Of a stretch of 64,000 nt of DNA, positions 8,066 to 16,772 are shown piece after piece. Origin of the DNA: Pontibacter litorisediminis (GTDB lineage Bacteria > Bacteroidota > Bacteroidia > Cytophagales > Hymenobacteraceae); contig NZ_JARDUA010000005.1 of the NCBI RefSeq assembly GCF_029360645.1, positions 1-64,000 of the forward strand, read 5' to 3'. The notes below the pieces were generated by a model that was given only the letters and a program-made list of their open reading frames with translations, did no database searches and was not told the DNA's origin. Each line of letters opens with the position of its first letter. Within the stretch, counting starts at the first letter, position 1. Both the position numbers and the translations under genes were made by a program.

Positions 8066-10303
8066 ATGAAAGCATCCATACCGCTTCTGTTCATGCTTCT
8101 GGCACCGCTTTGTGCGTGGGCACAACAGGCAGAGCCGCTCCAGTTCCGGTTAAGCCAAGGTATACCGGTCACCACCTCTGGCAGGCAACTGGCGCAGCCC
8201 TGGAGCGGCGGCCTCAACACCCCGCAATTCTCTACCATAGACCTTAACCGCGACGGGCAGGACGACCTTTTTGCTTTTGACAGGCAGACGGGCAAGGTAT
8301 ACACTTGGCTGGCTGTGCAGGAAGCGGGGCAGTGGCGATACAACTACGCGCCAGAGTATGAAAGCATGTTTCCGGATGGCTTGGTGTATTGGGCGCTGCT
8401 GCGCGACTACAACTGTGATGGCCTGAAGGATATCTTTACCAATTCGCCTTTGGGCATACGGGTGTTCAGGCAGGAGCCTGGCGAGCAACTGCGGTTCACG
8501 CAGGTTACCGATGGGCTGCGCTACAGAAGCGGCCGGGTGAACATGCAGATGAACGCAACGGATGTACCCGCTATCGCCGACATCGATGGCGACGGAGACC
8601 TGGACATTCTGCTCACCAACTTTGCGCAAGGCTATAATTTGGAGCTATACGTTAACATGCAGGCGGAGCAGGGGCTGCCTTGTGAGTCGCTGACGTATGA
8701 GCAGCAGACCAACTGGTGGGGCGGTATTACAGAGTGTGAACACTGCAACGACTTTAAGTTCGGGGAGCCGTGCAGCAGCCATGACGGACAAAGTGTCGCT
8801 GCGCCCATGCACACCGGCCACGAGGGATCGACGCACCTGCTGCTGGACATGGACGGCGACGGTGACATGGAGCTGGTGTTGGGAGGGGTGTTCTGCGAAA
8901 ACCTCGTGCTTCTGGAGAATAAAGGAGACCGTCACAATGCCATCATGGATGGTTTCTCGCCGGATTTTCCCGCTGCGAAGCCTGCCAGTTTCAATCTTTT
9001 TCCGGCCGCCTTTTACGAAGACGTCACGTTCGACGGCGTACCCGATCTATTGGTAACGACCCAGGCCTTTGAGGAAATCAGAGATATGGATTTCCAGCAC
9101 TCTGCCTGGCTGTACCGTAACACGGGAGCTGCCGACAGGCCAGTTTTTGAGTTTGTGCAGGAGGATTTCCTGCAAGGCCAGATGATCGATCTGGGCGAAG
9201 GCGCCTATCCGGCCTTTGCCGACTTGGACGGCGATGGTGACCTGGACATGTTGGTAGGTAACGATGCTAGTTACCGAAACGGCACCTACAGCGGCTCCAT
9301 CAGCTTTTTCCGGAACACCGGCACTTCCTTGCAACCCGCTTTTGAGTTGGTAACCAACAACTACTTGGGCTTGCATAACAAACAGCTGCATAGTATAAAG
9401 CCAGCCTTTGCTGACGTGAACAGTGACGGGAAACTTGATCTGGTGCTTACGCTGAAAGGCACAGGCATGGGCAGCAGCCGCGTGGTATGGCTCCGCAACT
9501 TGGCAGCCGCCGGGCAGCCGCCGGCTTTCGACTTTGCGCAACAGCAGGAGCTGCTGAAAATAGCCGATGGCGACGTGCCTGCCTTTGCCGACTTGGACGG
9601 TGACGGTAACCTGGACTTACTGCTAGGCAAAGCAGCCAGCAACCTGGAGTTTTACCGCAATACCGGCACCGCCTCCGCACCGGTTTACACCCTGGAGAGC
9701 AGCAGTTTTGGCGGCATCGGTTATGACTTTGACAGGCGCTTCCTGCACCCTTTCATCTTCGATGTGGATGGGGACGGTACCCAGGACCTGCTGACGGTTG
9801 ATGAGAGTGGCGGGCTGCGCATCTACCGCCATGTTGCGCAGGGCCTGAATGGCACTCTTGCTGCAGAAACAGAATTGCTGGAGAACGAGCTGACGCAGCA
9901 GGTGCAGGCAACAAGACTGGGCAGTGGCTTAAGTATAACAGCGGCACCCTTGGGCGGCAGCGGCGAGCAGTACCTGGTGCTGGGTTCCAAAGGAGGAGGT
10001 TTATACTTGCTGCAACAGGTGTCCGGCTATAACGGCACGCCGGGCACTGGTGAAAACCTTATGCTGCAGGTATACCCAAATCCGCACGATAACAATCAGA
10101 AAGAGCCAGTAAGGGTAAAGGCATCGGAACCGGTGCAACTGGAGGTGTTCGACGTAGTGGGCAAGCGTGTATTCCGTAGTCCGGGCGGTATGTATGCCCG
10201 CTCCCAAACGTTGCCAGTGCAGGGGCTGCAGGCGGGCATCTACATTGTCAGGGCTACTACCGCTAGCGGTGCCCAGGCCACAGCTAAGCTACTAGTACGC
10301 TGA
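8066..10303 (+). CDS. Secreted FG-GAP/VCBS-repeat protein with T9SS sorting domain
   Basis: The start at 8066 places a classical signal peptide (MKASIPLLFMLLAP..., cleavage after AWA) at the N-terminus of a 745-residue product. At least six calcium-loop repeats of the form D-x-D-G-D-G-x-x-D are visible (ADIDGDGDLDILL, LDMDGDGDMELVLG, ADLDGDGDLDMLVG, ADVNSDGKLDLVL, ADLDGDGNLDLLLG, FDVDGDGTQDLLT), suggesting an integrin-like beta-propeller. The last about 75 residues (VYPNPH, then FDVVGKRV and GIYIVRA) are a type A C-terminal sorting domain of the Bacteroidota type IX secretion system. It is therefore probably exported to the cell surface or medium. Ligand unknown. Confidence 0.92.
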   Translation: MKASIPLLFMLLAPLCAWAQQAEPLQFRLSQGIPVTTSGRQLAQPWSGGLNTPQFSTIDLNRDGQDDLFAFDRQTGKVYTWLAVQEAGQWRYNYAPEYESMFPDGLVYWALLRDYNCDGLKDIFTNSPLGIRVFRQEPGEQLRFTQVTDGLRYRSGRVNMQMNATDVPAIADIDGDGDLDILLTNFAQGYNLELYVNMQAEQGLPCESLTYEQQTNWWGGITECEHCNDFKFGEPCSSHDGQSVAAPMHTGHEGSTHLLLDMDGDGDMELVLGGVFCENLVLLENKGDRHNAIMDGFSPDFPAAKPASFNLFPAAFYEDVTFDGVPDLLVTTQAFEEIRDMDFQHSAWLYRNTGAADRPVFEFVQEDFLQGQMIDLGEGAYPAFADLDGDGDLDMLVGNDASYRNGTYSGSISFFRNTGTSLQPAFELVTNNYLGLHNKQLHSIKPAFADVNSDGKLDLVLTLKGTGMGSSRVVWLRNLAAAGQPPAFDFAQQQELLKIADGDVPAFADLDGDGNLDLLLGKAASNLEFYRNTGTASAPVYTLESSSFGGIGYDFDRRFLHPFIFDVDGDGTQDLLTVDESGGLRIYRHVAQGLNGTLAAETELLENELTQQVQATRLGSGLSITAAPLGGSGEQYLVLGSKGGGLYLLQQVSGYNGTPGTGENLMLQVYPNPHDNNQKEPVRVKASEPVQLEVFDVVGKRVFRSPGGMYARSQTLPVQGLQAGIYIVRATTASGAQATAKLLVR

Positions 10304-10689
10304 TGCAGGCGTTTCTGTACATTGTTCTAACGGCAGACACGGCTTTTCTTCAACCGGTGGTGGAGCGGGTGCGGCAAAGCCTTCCTGCTGTTACTGTACT
10401 TGATTTGGATGCACGATCTGATGAACTGCTGCAGCACTACGCCCTGCGCTTGCTCCGGGAGTCAGAGCGCGCGGTGGTATGTATAAAGGCAGCGGAAAGC
10501 ACAACAGGTTTCGGTAGCCTGATGCCGCTGCTGGAAGAACTGTTTGAGGAAGGTAGGCAGCGGCTTGTGCTTTTACAAGGCCAGCAGTCGCGTCTCCAGC
10601 GCATTTTTGCCGCACGCCCCCATACAGCTTTAAAAGTAGTGGGGGAGGAGGAAGTAATGGAGGAAGTAAAAGGCTTCTTTGAAGTATAG
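10303..10689 (+). CDS. Small hypothetical protein translationally coupled to the FG-GAP gene
   Basis: 128 residues with no signal peptide. The ATG overlaps the TGA of the preceding gene by one base (TGATG), which points to translational coupling. It is Leu/Glu/Arg-rich with predicted alpha/beta character; a central stretch reads ERAVVCIKAAE and the C-terminus is acidic (VGEEEVMEEVKGF). I recognise no family. The coupling suggests it is needed along with the T9SS cargo upstream, but it looks cytoplasmic. Confidence 0.6.
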   Translation: MQAFLYIVLTADTAFLQPVVERVRQSLPAVTVLDLDARSDELLQHYALRLLRESERAVVCIKAAESTTGFGSLMPLLEELFEEGRQRLVLLQGQQSRLQRIFAARPHTALKVVGEEEVMEEVKGFFEV

Positions 10690-10867
10690 CTCGTCCTGCC
10701 AAATAAAAGCAGTCCTATTGCCGGGGTTTTTATCGCTTTCTATTAGCGCCTGCGTCCGCCTGTGCCTCTATCCGGGCGCAAGTCTCCATACTTGTGTCCG
10801 ATTGTGGTGTTGAGTCTGAGACTCGACTGGCTTGTATAGCCATACCTTGTACTTGGGCTATGCTTCA

Positions 10868-11266
10868 TACTTCTGCTGGTGCAAGCATCCGCTCGTGCTT
10901 TCCCTGTTGCTACTGCTTCCTGCAACTGGAAGCAAGCTATCCTCTCTAGCCACTCTTCATCCTCCAGTCTTACATACCTATTGTTTCATCTCTGGCTTTG
11001 GTGCTCTCAAGCCCGAGAGGGCTCGTCCTGGGGGTAGGGGCCCTCGATAAGGGCATCGCGCTGTGTTCCCTTCCTGCCCTCGTGCCTCGGGCTGCCTCAC
11101 TAGCGTTCGGCACCGGAAAAACTCGCATAGGCGCTCAACCCAAGGACTGGGATTAGTTTCCAATAGCCACGGCTGATGGAGTTTCAGCCAAGTTATGGGA
11201 GGATGATAATCGTCTGCTAATTCCCCTCCTTAGCCAAGGAGGGGCAGGAGTGGTTGGGCCCAGAAC
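10868..11266 (+). repeat. Composite intergenic repeat, locus A
   Basis: The approximately 300-bp structured repeat (10868-11166) is followed by a hairpin module (11219-11266) with arms CCCTCCTT/AAGGAGGG and a GGTTGGGCCC tail. Landmarks shared with the other three loci are the GCGCAAGCG/CGCTTGTGC-like stem (degenerate here), the GCTTCC/GGAAGC stem, GGGCATCGCGCTGT and GGCGCTCAACCCAA. This copy is the most divergent and has an insertion around 11028-11050. It lies between convergent genes; the rest of the gap from 10690 shows no gene. Confidence 0.8.
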
Positions 11267-11315
11267 AGCCCCAGGTCCTCCTACGCAGCGATCAGCTAAA
11301 GTCAGCCATCTAACC

Positions 11316-12095
11316 TTACGACTCCAGGCTGAATTTATCTGCATCCAGGTGTGCCGGAAAAGCCTCCCTGAAATCCTCCAGTTCCTTTTTGCTTAGAGTA
11401 ATGGTATGGATGCCCTCTACTTCGGCAGTCTCCAATAGGGGATAGCCTTTCGGGTGGATGATGGCAGAGTCGCCGGAGTAGGGGTGGTTGTTCCCGTCGG
11501 TGCCAACGCGGTTCACGCCTACTACATAGGCCAGGTTCTCTATGGCACGGGCCTGCAGCAGAGTGCTCCAGGGCTGCCGGCGCACTTTCGGCCAGTTCGC
11601 TACATACAGCAGCAGGTCGTAAGCATTGTCTGTGTTGCGGCTCCACACCGGAAAGCGCAGGTCGTAACACACCAGCGGGCATACTTTCCAGCCGTTTAGG
11701 TCCACCAGCAACTTCTCTTTGCCAGGCGTGTAGGTATGGTGCTCCTTTGCCATCCGGAACAGGTGCTTTTTATCGTAAGCGGCGTAGCTGCCGTCTGGGC
11801 GCACCCAGTAGAGGCGGTTCAAAAACTGCTCTCCTACCCGCACCATGACGCTGCCCGTCAGCACAGCTTGGTGCTGCTGTGCCTCCTGCCGCATCCAGTT
11901 CAGCGTGGTAGTGTCCGCGTCCTCGGCCACATCTGCGGCGTTCATGCTAAAGCCGGTTGTGAACATCTCCGGCAGCACGATCAGATCTGTTTGCGGGGCG
12001 GCGGCAGCCAGTTTTTCCGAAAACATGCTTCTGTTAGCTTCGGCATCCTGCCAGTGCAGGGTTGTTTGTACTATGGTAACGCGCAGGTCCGTCAT
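11316..12095 (-). CDS. Omega-amidase / nitrilase-family hydrolase (YafV type)
   Basis: The 259-residue protein has the nitrilase catalytic triad: Glu43 in LPEMF, Lys110 in DKKHLF and Cys143 in VCYDLRFP. The CYDLRFP block and the length match omega-amidases, which hydrolyse alpha-ketoglutaramate or alpha-ketosuccinamate to the keto acid and ammonia. The next gene upstream on the same strand, an aminotransferase of the glutamine/methionine (YbdL/KAT) type, would produce alpha-ketoglutaramate. The pair matches the known glutamine transaminase-omega-amidase route used in methionine salvage. The exact substrate is inference. Confidence 0.9.
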   Translation of the reverse strand: MTDLRVTIVQTTLHWQDAEANRSMFSEKLAAAAPQTDLIVLPEMFTTGFSMNAADVAEDADTTTLNWMRQEAQQHQAVLTGSVMVRVGEQFLNRLYWVRPDGSYAAYDKKHLFRMAKEHHTYTPGKEKLLVDLNGWKVCPLVCYDLRFPVWSRNTDNAYDLLLYVANWPKVRRQPWSTLLQARAIENLAYVVGVNRVGTDGNNHPYSGDSAIIHPKGYPLLETAEVEGIHTITLSKKELEDFREAFPAHLDADKFSLES

Positions 12096-12212
12096 CGTTA
12101 TTAGTTACTGGTTATTGGTTTTTAGTTGTTGGAGAGTGTAGAGGCCAAACATGTTGTCTCTTGTTGGCTACAGGTCTAAAACGTGTGATAAGCACGAGGC
12201 AGTGATCAACAA

Positions 12213-13361
12213 TCAAAGCCTGGCGAGTTTCACTCCGGCTGCCTGTAGCGTCTCCTCACCCTTGGCAAAGCAGAAGCGCAGGTACTTGTTGTCGGTTCTA
12301 TCGTGGTAAAAGGCGGATACGGGTATGGCGGCCACGCCAACCTCTATGGTCAGGCGTTTGGCGAAATCCAGGTCGTGCTCTTGTGTAACGCCGCTATACT
12401 TTGCCAGCTGGAAATAAGTACCCGCTGAAGAAACCACCTCAAAGCGCGTCTGCCGCAGCTGCTCTACAAAAAAGTCGCGCTTGGCCTGGTAGAAGCTTGG
12501 GAGATTAAGGTAATGGCTTTCCTCGTCCATAAATTCAGCAATGGCCAGCTGAAAAGGAGTGGCGGTGCAGAAGGTGATGAACTGGTGCATCTTGCGCAGC
12601 TCGCTTGTAAGCTGGGGCGGTGCTACCGCGTAGCCTACTTTCCAGCCGGTGGTGTGGTAGGTCTTGCCGAAGGAGGACACGACAAAGCTTCGCTTACGCA
12701 GCTCCGGATGCTGGAGTGCGCTGTAATGCTGCTGCCCGTCAAACACCATGTGCTCATACACCTCGTCGCTCAGCACCAGGATGTCGCTTCCGCTGAGCAG
12801 GCTGGCCAGCATGTCCATGTCCTGCTTTGTCATCACGGCACCGGTAGGATTATGGGGTGTGTTAATGATGATCAGGCGGGTGCGGGAGGAAATGCGTTTT
12901 CTCACCTGGTCCCAGTCCACCGAAAAGTCGGGCAGGGCCAGCGGAACGTATATAGGCGAACCGCCGCAAAGCCGGATGACCGGGGCATAGCTGTCGTAGC
13001 AGGGCTCCAGCACCACCACCTCATCGCCTGATTTTACCACCGCCGTGATGGCGGCGTTAAGTGCCTCCGTAGCCCCGGAGGTAACCGTAATCTCAGTGTC
13101 TGGGTCGGGGCGGTAGCCATACAGCCTCTCCGTTTTCAGGCTGATCTTCTGGCGTAGCTGCGGCATGCCGGCCATCGGGGCATACTGGTTAAAGCCCTCG
13201 TGCATATACTTCGTCACCAGGCTCATCAGGCGTTCGGGGCAGTTAAAGTCCGGAAAGCCCTGCGACAGGTTAATGGCCTGGTACTCGTTGGCCAGCGCCG
13301 ACATCACTGTGAAGATACTGGTGCCAACATCAGGTAGCTTGCTTGAGGGGTAGTTCATCAT
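12213..13361 (-). CDS. Methionine/glutamine-type aminotransferase (PLP, class I/II)
   Basis: With the Met at 13361 the product is 382 residues; the frame extends further but would overlap the uracil-glycosylase gene. It belongs to the fold-type I aminotransferases: INLSQGFPDFNCP near the N-terminus, substrate region GATEALNAA, NPTG at 171-174, LSDEVYEH, and the PLP lysine Lys233 in SSFGKTYHTTGWK. That combination is typical of the YbdL/kynurenine aminotransferase branch, which uses methionine, glutamine or aromatic amino acids. Its downstream neighbour is the omega-amidase, supporting a keto-acid salvage module. Confidence 0.92.
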   Translation of the reverse strand: MMNYPSSKLPDVGTSIFTVMSALANEYQAINLSQGFPDFNCPERLMSLVTKYMHEGFNQYAPMAGMPQLRQKISLKTERLYGYRPDPDTEITVTSGATEALNAAITAVVKSGDEVVVLEPCYDSYAPVIRLCGGSPIYVPLALPDFSVDWDQVRKRISSRTRLIIINTPHNPTGAVMTKQDMDMLASLLSGSDILVLSDEVYEHMVFDGQQHYSALQHPELRKRSFVVSSFGKTYHTTGWKVGYAVAPPQLTSELRKMHQFITFCTATPFQLAIAEFMDEESHYLNLPSFYQAKRDFFVEQLRQTRFEVVSSAGTYFQLAKYSGVTQEHDLDFAKRLTIEVGVAAIPVSAFYHDRTDNKYLRFCFAKGEETLQAAGVKLARL

Positions 13362-13416
13362 AACGCACGGAGCTAAGGGTGTAAGGGTGCTACAGAAACT
13401 CAATATACGAATGTTT

Positions 13417-13995
13417 CTAAAGAATTGCCTGTACCAACTGTTGCACATAAGGAATAGCCTCGGCCTCGAACCACGGGTGGCGACGCAGCCAGAACTGGTT
13501 GCGGGGCGAGGGGTGCGGCATAGGCATATAGGCTGGTAAATACTCGTGCCAGTTAGTAACGGTTTCGGTTAGAGTTGGCTTTGCCCGAGCCCCCAGGAAA
13601 TGCTCCTGGGCATACTTGCCGATGAGCAGTGTGAGCCGGATGTGGGGCAGCTGGCTGAGCAGTTGCTGGTGCCAGTGCCGGGCGCACTCGGGGCGTGGCG
13701 GCAGGTCACCGGATTTGCCTTTGCCGGGGTAGCAGAAGCCCATGGGGATAATGGCCACCTTGGTGGCATCGTAAAACACCTCCGGCTCCAGCCCCAGCCA
13801 CTGCCGCAGGCGCTTGCCGCTCTGGTCGTCCCAGGGGGTGCCGCTCGCATGCACCCTGGTGCCGGGCGCCTGCCCCACAATTAACAATTTTGCCGTTTTG
13901 CTGGTCGCCAGCACAGGGCGCGGCCCCAGGGGCAGGTGCTCCTCGCAGATGCGGCAGGCGCGCACCTTTTGTAATAAACTCTCCAGGTCCTCCAT
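13417..13995 (-). CDS. Uracil-DNA glycosylase superfamily protein
   Basis: This 192-residue protein has the UDG-superfamily motifs GQAPG (41-45), a following GTPWDDQSGKRLR block, and HPSPRN (161-166). Four cysteines, C14-x2-C17 and C88-x15-C104, have a spacing like the iron-sulphur ligands of family 4 UDGs, so a [4Fe-4S] cluster is possible. The active-site details differ from classical Ung, so the base specificity (uracil or another lesion) cannot be read from sequence. It lies upstream of the aminotransferase on the same strand. Confidence 0.85.
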   Translation of the reverse strand: MEDLESLLQKVRACRICEEHLPLGPRPVLATSKTAKLLIVGQAPGTRVHASGTPWDDQSGKRLRQWLGLEPEVFYDATKVAIIPMGFCYPGKGKSGDLPPRPECARHWHQQLLSQLPHIRLTLLIGKYAQEHFLGARAKPTLTETVTNWHEYLPAYMPMPHPSPRNQFWLRRHPWFEAEAIPYVQQLVQAIL

Positions 13996-14095
13996 CTATG
14001 CAAAGTTACAAAGTATAAGCGGAGTGGCGGCAACAGGGCAGGAAAGGTTAGGTTTTTGGTATCAAGTGGGTGGGGTGATAAGTATAAAGCCTTAT

Positions 14096-14683
14096 ATGAG
14101 CACTAAAATTATACCCTGCCTGCTATCGCTGCTCCTGTGCCTGCACCTACTGCCGGTGCGTGCACAGGAGCAGCACGTGTACAAAAATGCCGTTACAGTA
14201 AAGCTATTCGGCCTGTCGGCGCACCTGAGGCAGAGCCAGAACCCTGAAATTTTCCCGAACAGATTGGATGAGAGGGGAGTGCTGGTACTGAACCTGGGCG
14301 CGATTGTAGGCTATGAGCGATTTGTGCTGCGCGACAGAATAAGTGTGCGCGTAGAGCAGGGGTTGTATGCCGATTGCGCAGCAGAGTTGGCAGGCTTCTC
14401 ACACATCGGTTTCAGGGGCGTGCTATTACATAAGGGCAGGCACTCTGTTAACGGCGGCTTCGGCCCCACGCTGGTGTACCGCAAAGATTGGAACAGGATA
14501 GAGGGCTATGGCGACGATGGGTACTTTAACCGCTACGGGCAGTGGCAATACCGGTTTTACTGGTATGGCGGTGAGTTCGAGTACAACTACAGGTTCAAGC
14601 CTGATACAGAGCTTTCGGTGAACCTGGTGCCGGGTGTGCCAGAACTCGTATCAGTGGGGTTTGGCCTGCGGAAGCTGTTTTAG
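14096..14683 (+). CDS. Secreted hypothetical protein, outer-membrane barrel-like
   Basis: Starting at 14096 gives 195 residues with a signal peptide ending at VRAQ (about residue 24). The mature part has alternating beta-strand patterns (VLVLNLGAIVGYERFVL, YRFYWYGGEFEYNYRF, ELSVNLVPGVPELVSVGFGL) and ends in Phe, as expected for a small outer-membrane barrel. No named family recognised. The frame is open to 13814 but the upstream part is antisense to the UDG gene and has no signal peptide. Confidence 0.75.
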   Translation: MSTKIIPCLLSLLLCLHLLPVRAQEQHVYKNAVTVKLFGLSAHLRQSQNPEIFPNRLDERGVLVLNLGAIVGYERFVLRDRISVRVEQGLYADCAAELAGFSHIGFRGVLLHKGRHSVNGGFGPTLVYRKDWNRIEGYGDDGYFNRYGQWQYRFYWYGGEFEYNYRFKPDTELSVNLVPGVPELVSVGFGLRKLF

Positions 14684-14701
14684 TGTTGTGCCAAAAAAAC
14701 G

Positions 14702-14723
14702 AAAGCCGGACTACACCGGCTTT
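14702..14723. terminator. Hairpin terminator between convergent genes
   Basis: Arms AAAGCCGG and CCGGCTTT (14702-14709, 14716-14723) with A-run before and T-run after. It serves the 14096-14683 gene and possibly the opposing His-rich gene. Confidence 0.75.
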
Positions 14724-14752
14724 TATCATTTTACACTTTGTGCCAAGGCACG

Positions 14753-15178
14753 TTAGTCCTCATAGTCCTGCCAGAAGCCATCGTAATGGCGCGGCGGGCG
14801 GCGGTCCGGGTGTGGCATCAGCGGGTCCTCGAACCAACGGTCTTCTACGCGCTGGTTGCTGGGGGCAAAGTGCACATCGCGCTGGCGCCATATAGGTTCA
14901 TGCGGCGGCCGCTGCTCCCCCATGTGGTGTTGGTTAGGGCGGTGCTGGTGCTGCTGCTGCTCAGGGAGCCACTCCTCGCGGTAGTACCTGCCCCTGTTCT
15001 CGAAGCGGTCGGTTGCCTCCGGGTGCCACTCCTGCTGGTGTTGCTGGTAGGGGGGCATAGGCTCACCCCAGCGGCTCCTGAAGTCCTGAAAGTGCTCTGG
15101 ATGGTGCGTGTGGCGACGGTGCTGCTGGTGCTCCCAATGGTGTGGGTGATGTCTTGGGTCTTGCTCTTCGTGCTGCAT
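14753..15178 (-). CDS. Histidine/glutamine/proline-rich disordered protein
   Basis: 141 residues of extreme composition: long runs rich in His, Gln, Pro, Arg and Glu (for example HHPHHWEHQQHRRHTHH near the N-terminus), plus scattered Trp, Tyr and Phe. No signal peptide, membrane segment or recognisable domain. The His density would allow binding of divalent metals, but that is inference. It follows another very polar protein gene (15378-16199) on the same strand, with a terminator between them, so it is separately transcribed. A coding origin is supported by the absence of an equally good alternative frame, but it could be over-called. Confidence 0.6.
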   Translation of the reverse strand: MQHEEQDPRHHPHHWEHQQHRRHTHHPEHFQDFRSRWGEPMPPYQQHQQEWHPEATDRFENRGRYYREEWLPEQQQHQHRPNQHHMGEQRPPHEPIWRQRDVHFAPSNQRVEDRWFEDPLMPHPDRRPPRHYDGFWQDYED

Positions 15179-15281
15179 GCTGTGATTTTTAAAAGTTAAA
15201 GACTACTCCTGAAAGGCCAACGGTTCCTACATGTACGGCGTGATAATCAGGAGGTTCTTTTTTAAGATAAGCAAAAAAGCC

Positions 15282-15323
15282 TAGAATAACAAAGCCAGCT
15301 ACACGGCTGGCTTTGTTATTCTA
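15282..15323 (-). terminator. Terminator, perfect 18-bp stem
   Basis: Arms 15282-15299 and 15306-15323 are exact reverse complements with a 6-base loop. It lies just beyond the stop codon of the 15378-16199 gene. Confidence 0.75.
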
Positions 15324-15377
15324 CTAACTAAAACTAATCTACTTCCAAATCTACCTAATCCGTTTAACCTATACGGC

Positions 15378-16199
15378 TTAACGGCGGTAGCGTTGGTCTC
15401 GGTCGGTATCGTTGTAATAGTTGTCTCTCCCTGAGTCGGTTTCGTCAGCCCAGCGAGGGCCTCCCTCATAGCCTCTGTCAAAGTTGCGGTCGCGGTAAGG
15501 CTCGGAGCCGTAACGTTGTCTGGAGCTGATGCGGTCTGCCTGGGATCTGTGCTGCTCGCGTGGGTGATAGTTCGGGTCGTCAGAGTGCCAGATGTCGCTC
15601 CAGGTGTCTTTCATGCGCTCCATAAAGCTGCGGTGGTCGCGTGGGTAAGGGGCGGTTTCCTCACTGTCTGGCGTGTAGCGGCCCTCGCGGTACCAGTTGT
15701 GCGAGCCGCTGCCGTAGCGGTAATCGTCTTCCTTGTAGCGGCTGCGGCTACCCGGGCCCTCACGCCACGGGTCGGTGTGGCGTTCGTTCATGTCGCTGTA
15801 GTTGCCTTGCAGGGAGCCCCCCGGTGTTTGCGGGCGCTGCATGTACTGGCCACCGTGGTCGCCGTAGTTCAGATACTGGTCTTCGTGGCGGTAGGCGCTG
15901 CCCTCGCGGCTGCCGTAATGGTCGCTTAGATGGGCGTTGCGGCCCTGCGCGTAGGTGGAGTTGCGGTCGTGCTGGTAGTTCTCGCCATACTTGCGTTCGT
16001 TAGAGTCCTGGGCGCCTCGAGGGTTGGGCCCTGTATGGAAGAAGTTACCCTCCCCCCACTGGCTGGAGTTCTTGCTGCCACGGTAGCCGTAGCGCTGCGG
16101 TTGCTGCCCTTGTTGCTCTTGGTCTCTGCGGTATAGGTCGCGGCCTATCTCATGGTTCTCTCCCTCGCTGGCGTTAAGGTTCTCTGGTTTGTTTGCCAT
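15378..16199 (-). CDS. Tyr/Arg/Gly/Asp-rich disordered protein
   Basis: 273 residues almost without aliphatic residues and rich in Tyr, Arg, Gly, Asp, Ser, Asn and Gln. Recurrent short elements are RY, DYRY, YGS and RDxxYR. A slightly more ordered amphipathic stretch, SFMERMKDTWSDIW, lies near residue 190. No signal peptide or membrane segment. The composition resembles tyrosine/arginine-rich low-complexity proteins that self-associate, and also stress or desiccation hydrophilins; neither role is shown. It stands alone with its own terminator. Confidence 0.75.
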   Translation of the reverse strand: MANKPENLNASEGENHEIGRDLYRRDQEQQGQQPQRYGYRGSKNSSQWGEGNFFHTGPNPRGAQDSNERKYGENYQHDRNSTYAQGRNAHLSDHYGSREGSAYRHEDQYLNYGDHGGQYMQRPQTPGGSLQGNYSDMNERHTDPWREGPGSRSRYKEDDYRYGSGSHNWYREGRYTPDSEETAPYPRDHRSFMERMKDTWSDIWHSDDPNYHPREQHRSQADRISSRQRYGSEPYRDRNFDRGYEGGPRWADETDSGRDNYYNDTDRDQRYRR

Positions 16200-16304
16200 A
16201 GCTTTATTTCTTTTGCTGTTTTACAATGTTTTTTGCCTACTGAAAGTATAGGCTTACATCTATTTACGGCAATGCGGAGGGGATAGTTAACAAGGGGTAG
16301 ACAC

Positions 16305-16344
16305 AAAAAAGCAACGGCACCCTTGCCTGCAAGGGTGCCGTTGC
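16305..16344 (-). terminator. Rho-independent terminator of the receiver-domain gene
   Basis: Perfect 15-bp arms (16311-16325, 16330-16344) with a 4-base loop, followed on the minus strand by six Ts (16305-16310). It lies 20 bases past the stop codon. Confidence 0.9.
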
Positions 16345-16364
16345 CACAGCCGGACAATGATGGC

Positions 16365-16772
16365 CTAAAAGTATTCCTGCAGAATCTCGCGCACGTCGGC
16401 CTCAGCCAAGGGCTTAGAGTAGTGCTTGCGCACATCCGGGAAGGCCTTCAGCTTCTCCAGGTCGTAGAAGCTGGCCGAGGAGGTGAGCATCAGCAGCACG
16501 GTCTTGTCTTTCTGGCTTGGTGAGAACTTCTGGTACTCCTCCAGAAACTCAAACCCATCCATCACCGACATTTTGATGTCCACGAAGACAAGGTCGGGGC
16601 GTGGGTAGCCCTCGACGCCGGCAAAGGCGTGCTCCAGGTAATCCAGGGCCTCCTCCCCGTTCATCACGACCCGTATATCCGGGGCAACCTCCAGGCGCGA
16701 AAGCAGGCGGTGGTTAAGGTAATTTGTTGTTTCGTCGTCGTCTATTAAAAGTATCGTATTCAATTGTCTCAT
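16365..16772 (-). CDS. Single-domain response regulator (receiver only)
   Basis: 135 residues forming only a CheY-like receiver domain. The acidic pocket is in ILLIDDDETT (residues 7-16), the phospho-acceptor Asp is in DLVFVDIKM, the conserved Thr/Ser is in LMLTSSA and the Lys is in HYSKPL. The MDGFEFLEEY stretch and the long insertion are typical of Bacteroidota receivers paired with PAS histidine kinases. It has no DNA-binding domain, so it acts by protein contact. The upstream gene encodes a PAS-only protein that lacks a kinase, so its phosphodonor is not visible here. Confidence 0.92.
   Translation of the reverse strand: MRQLNTILLIDDDETTNYLNHRLLSRLEVAPDIRVVMNGEEALDYLEHAFAGVEGYPRPDLVFVDIKMSVMDGFEFLEEYQKFSPSQKDKTVLLMLTSSASFYDLEKLKAFPDVRKHYSKPLAEADVREILQEYF

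Noticed and set aside
7906..8343. N-terminal extension of murF to 8343
   Set aside because: The extension is antisense to the FG-GAP gene's signal peptide region and Cys/Ser-rich; MurF homology starts at the Met at 7905.
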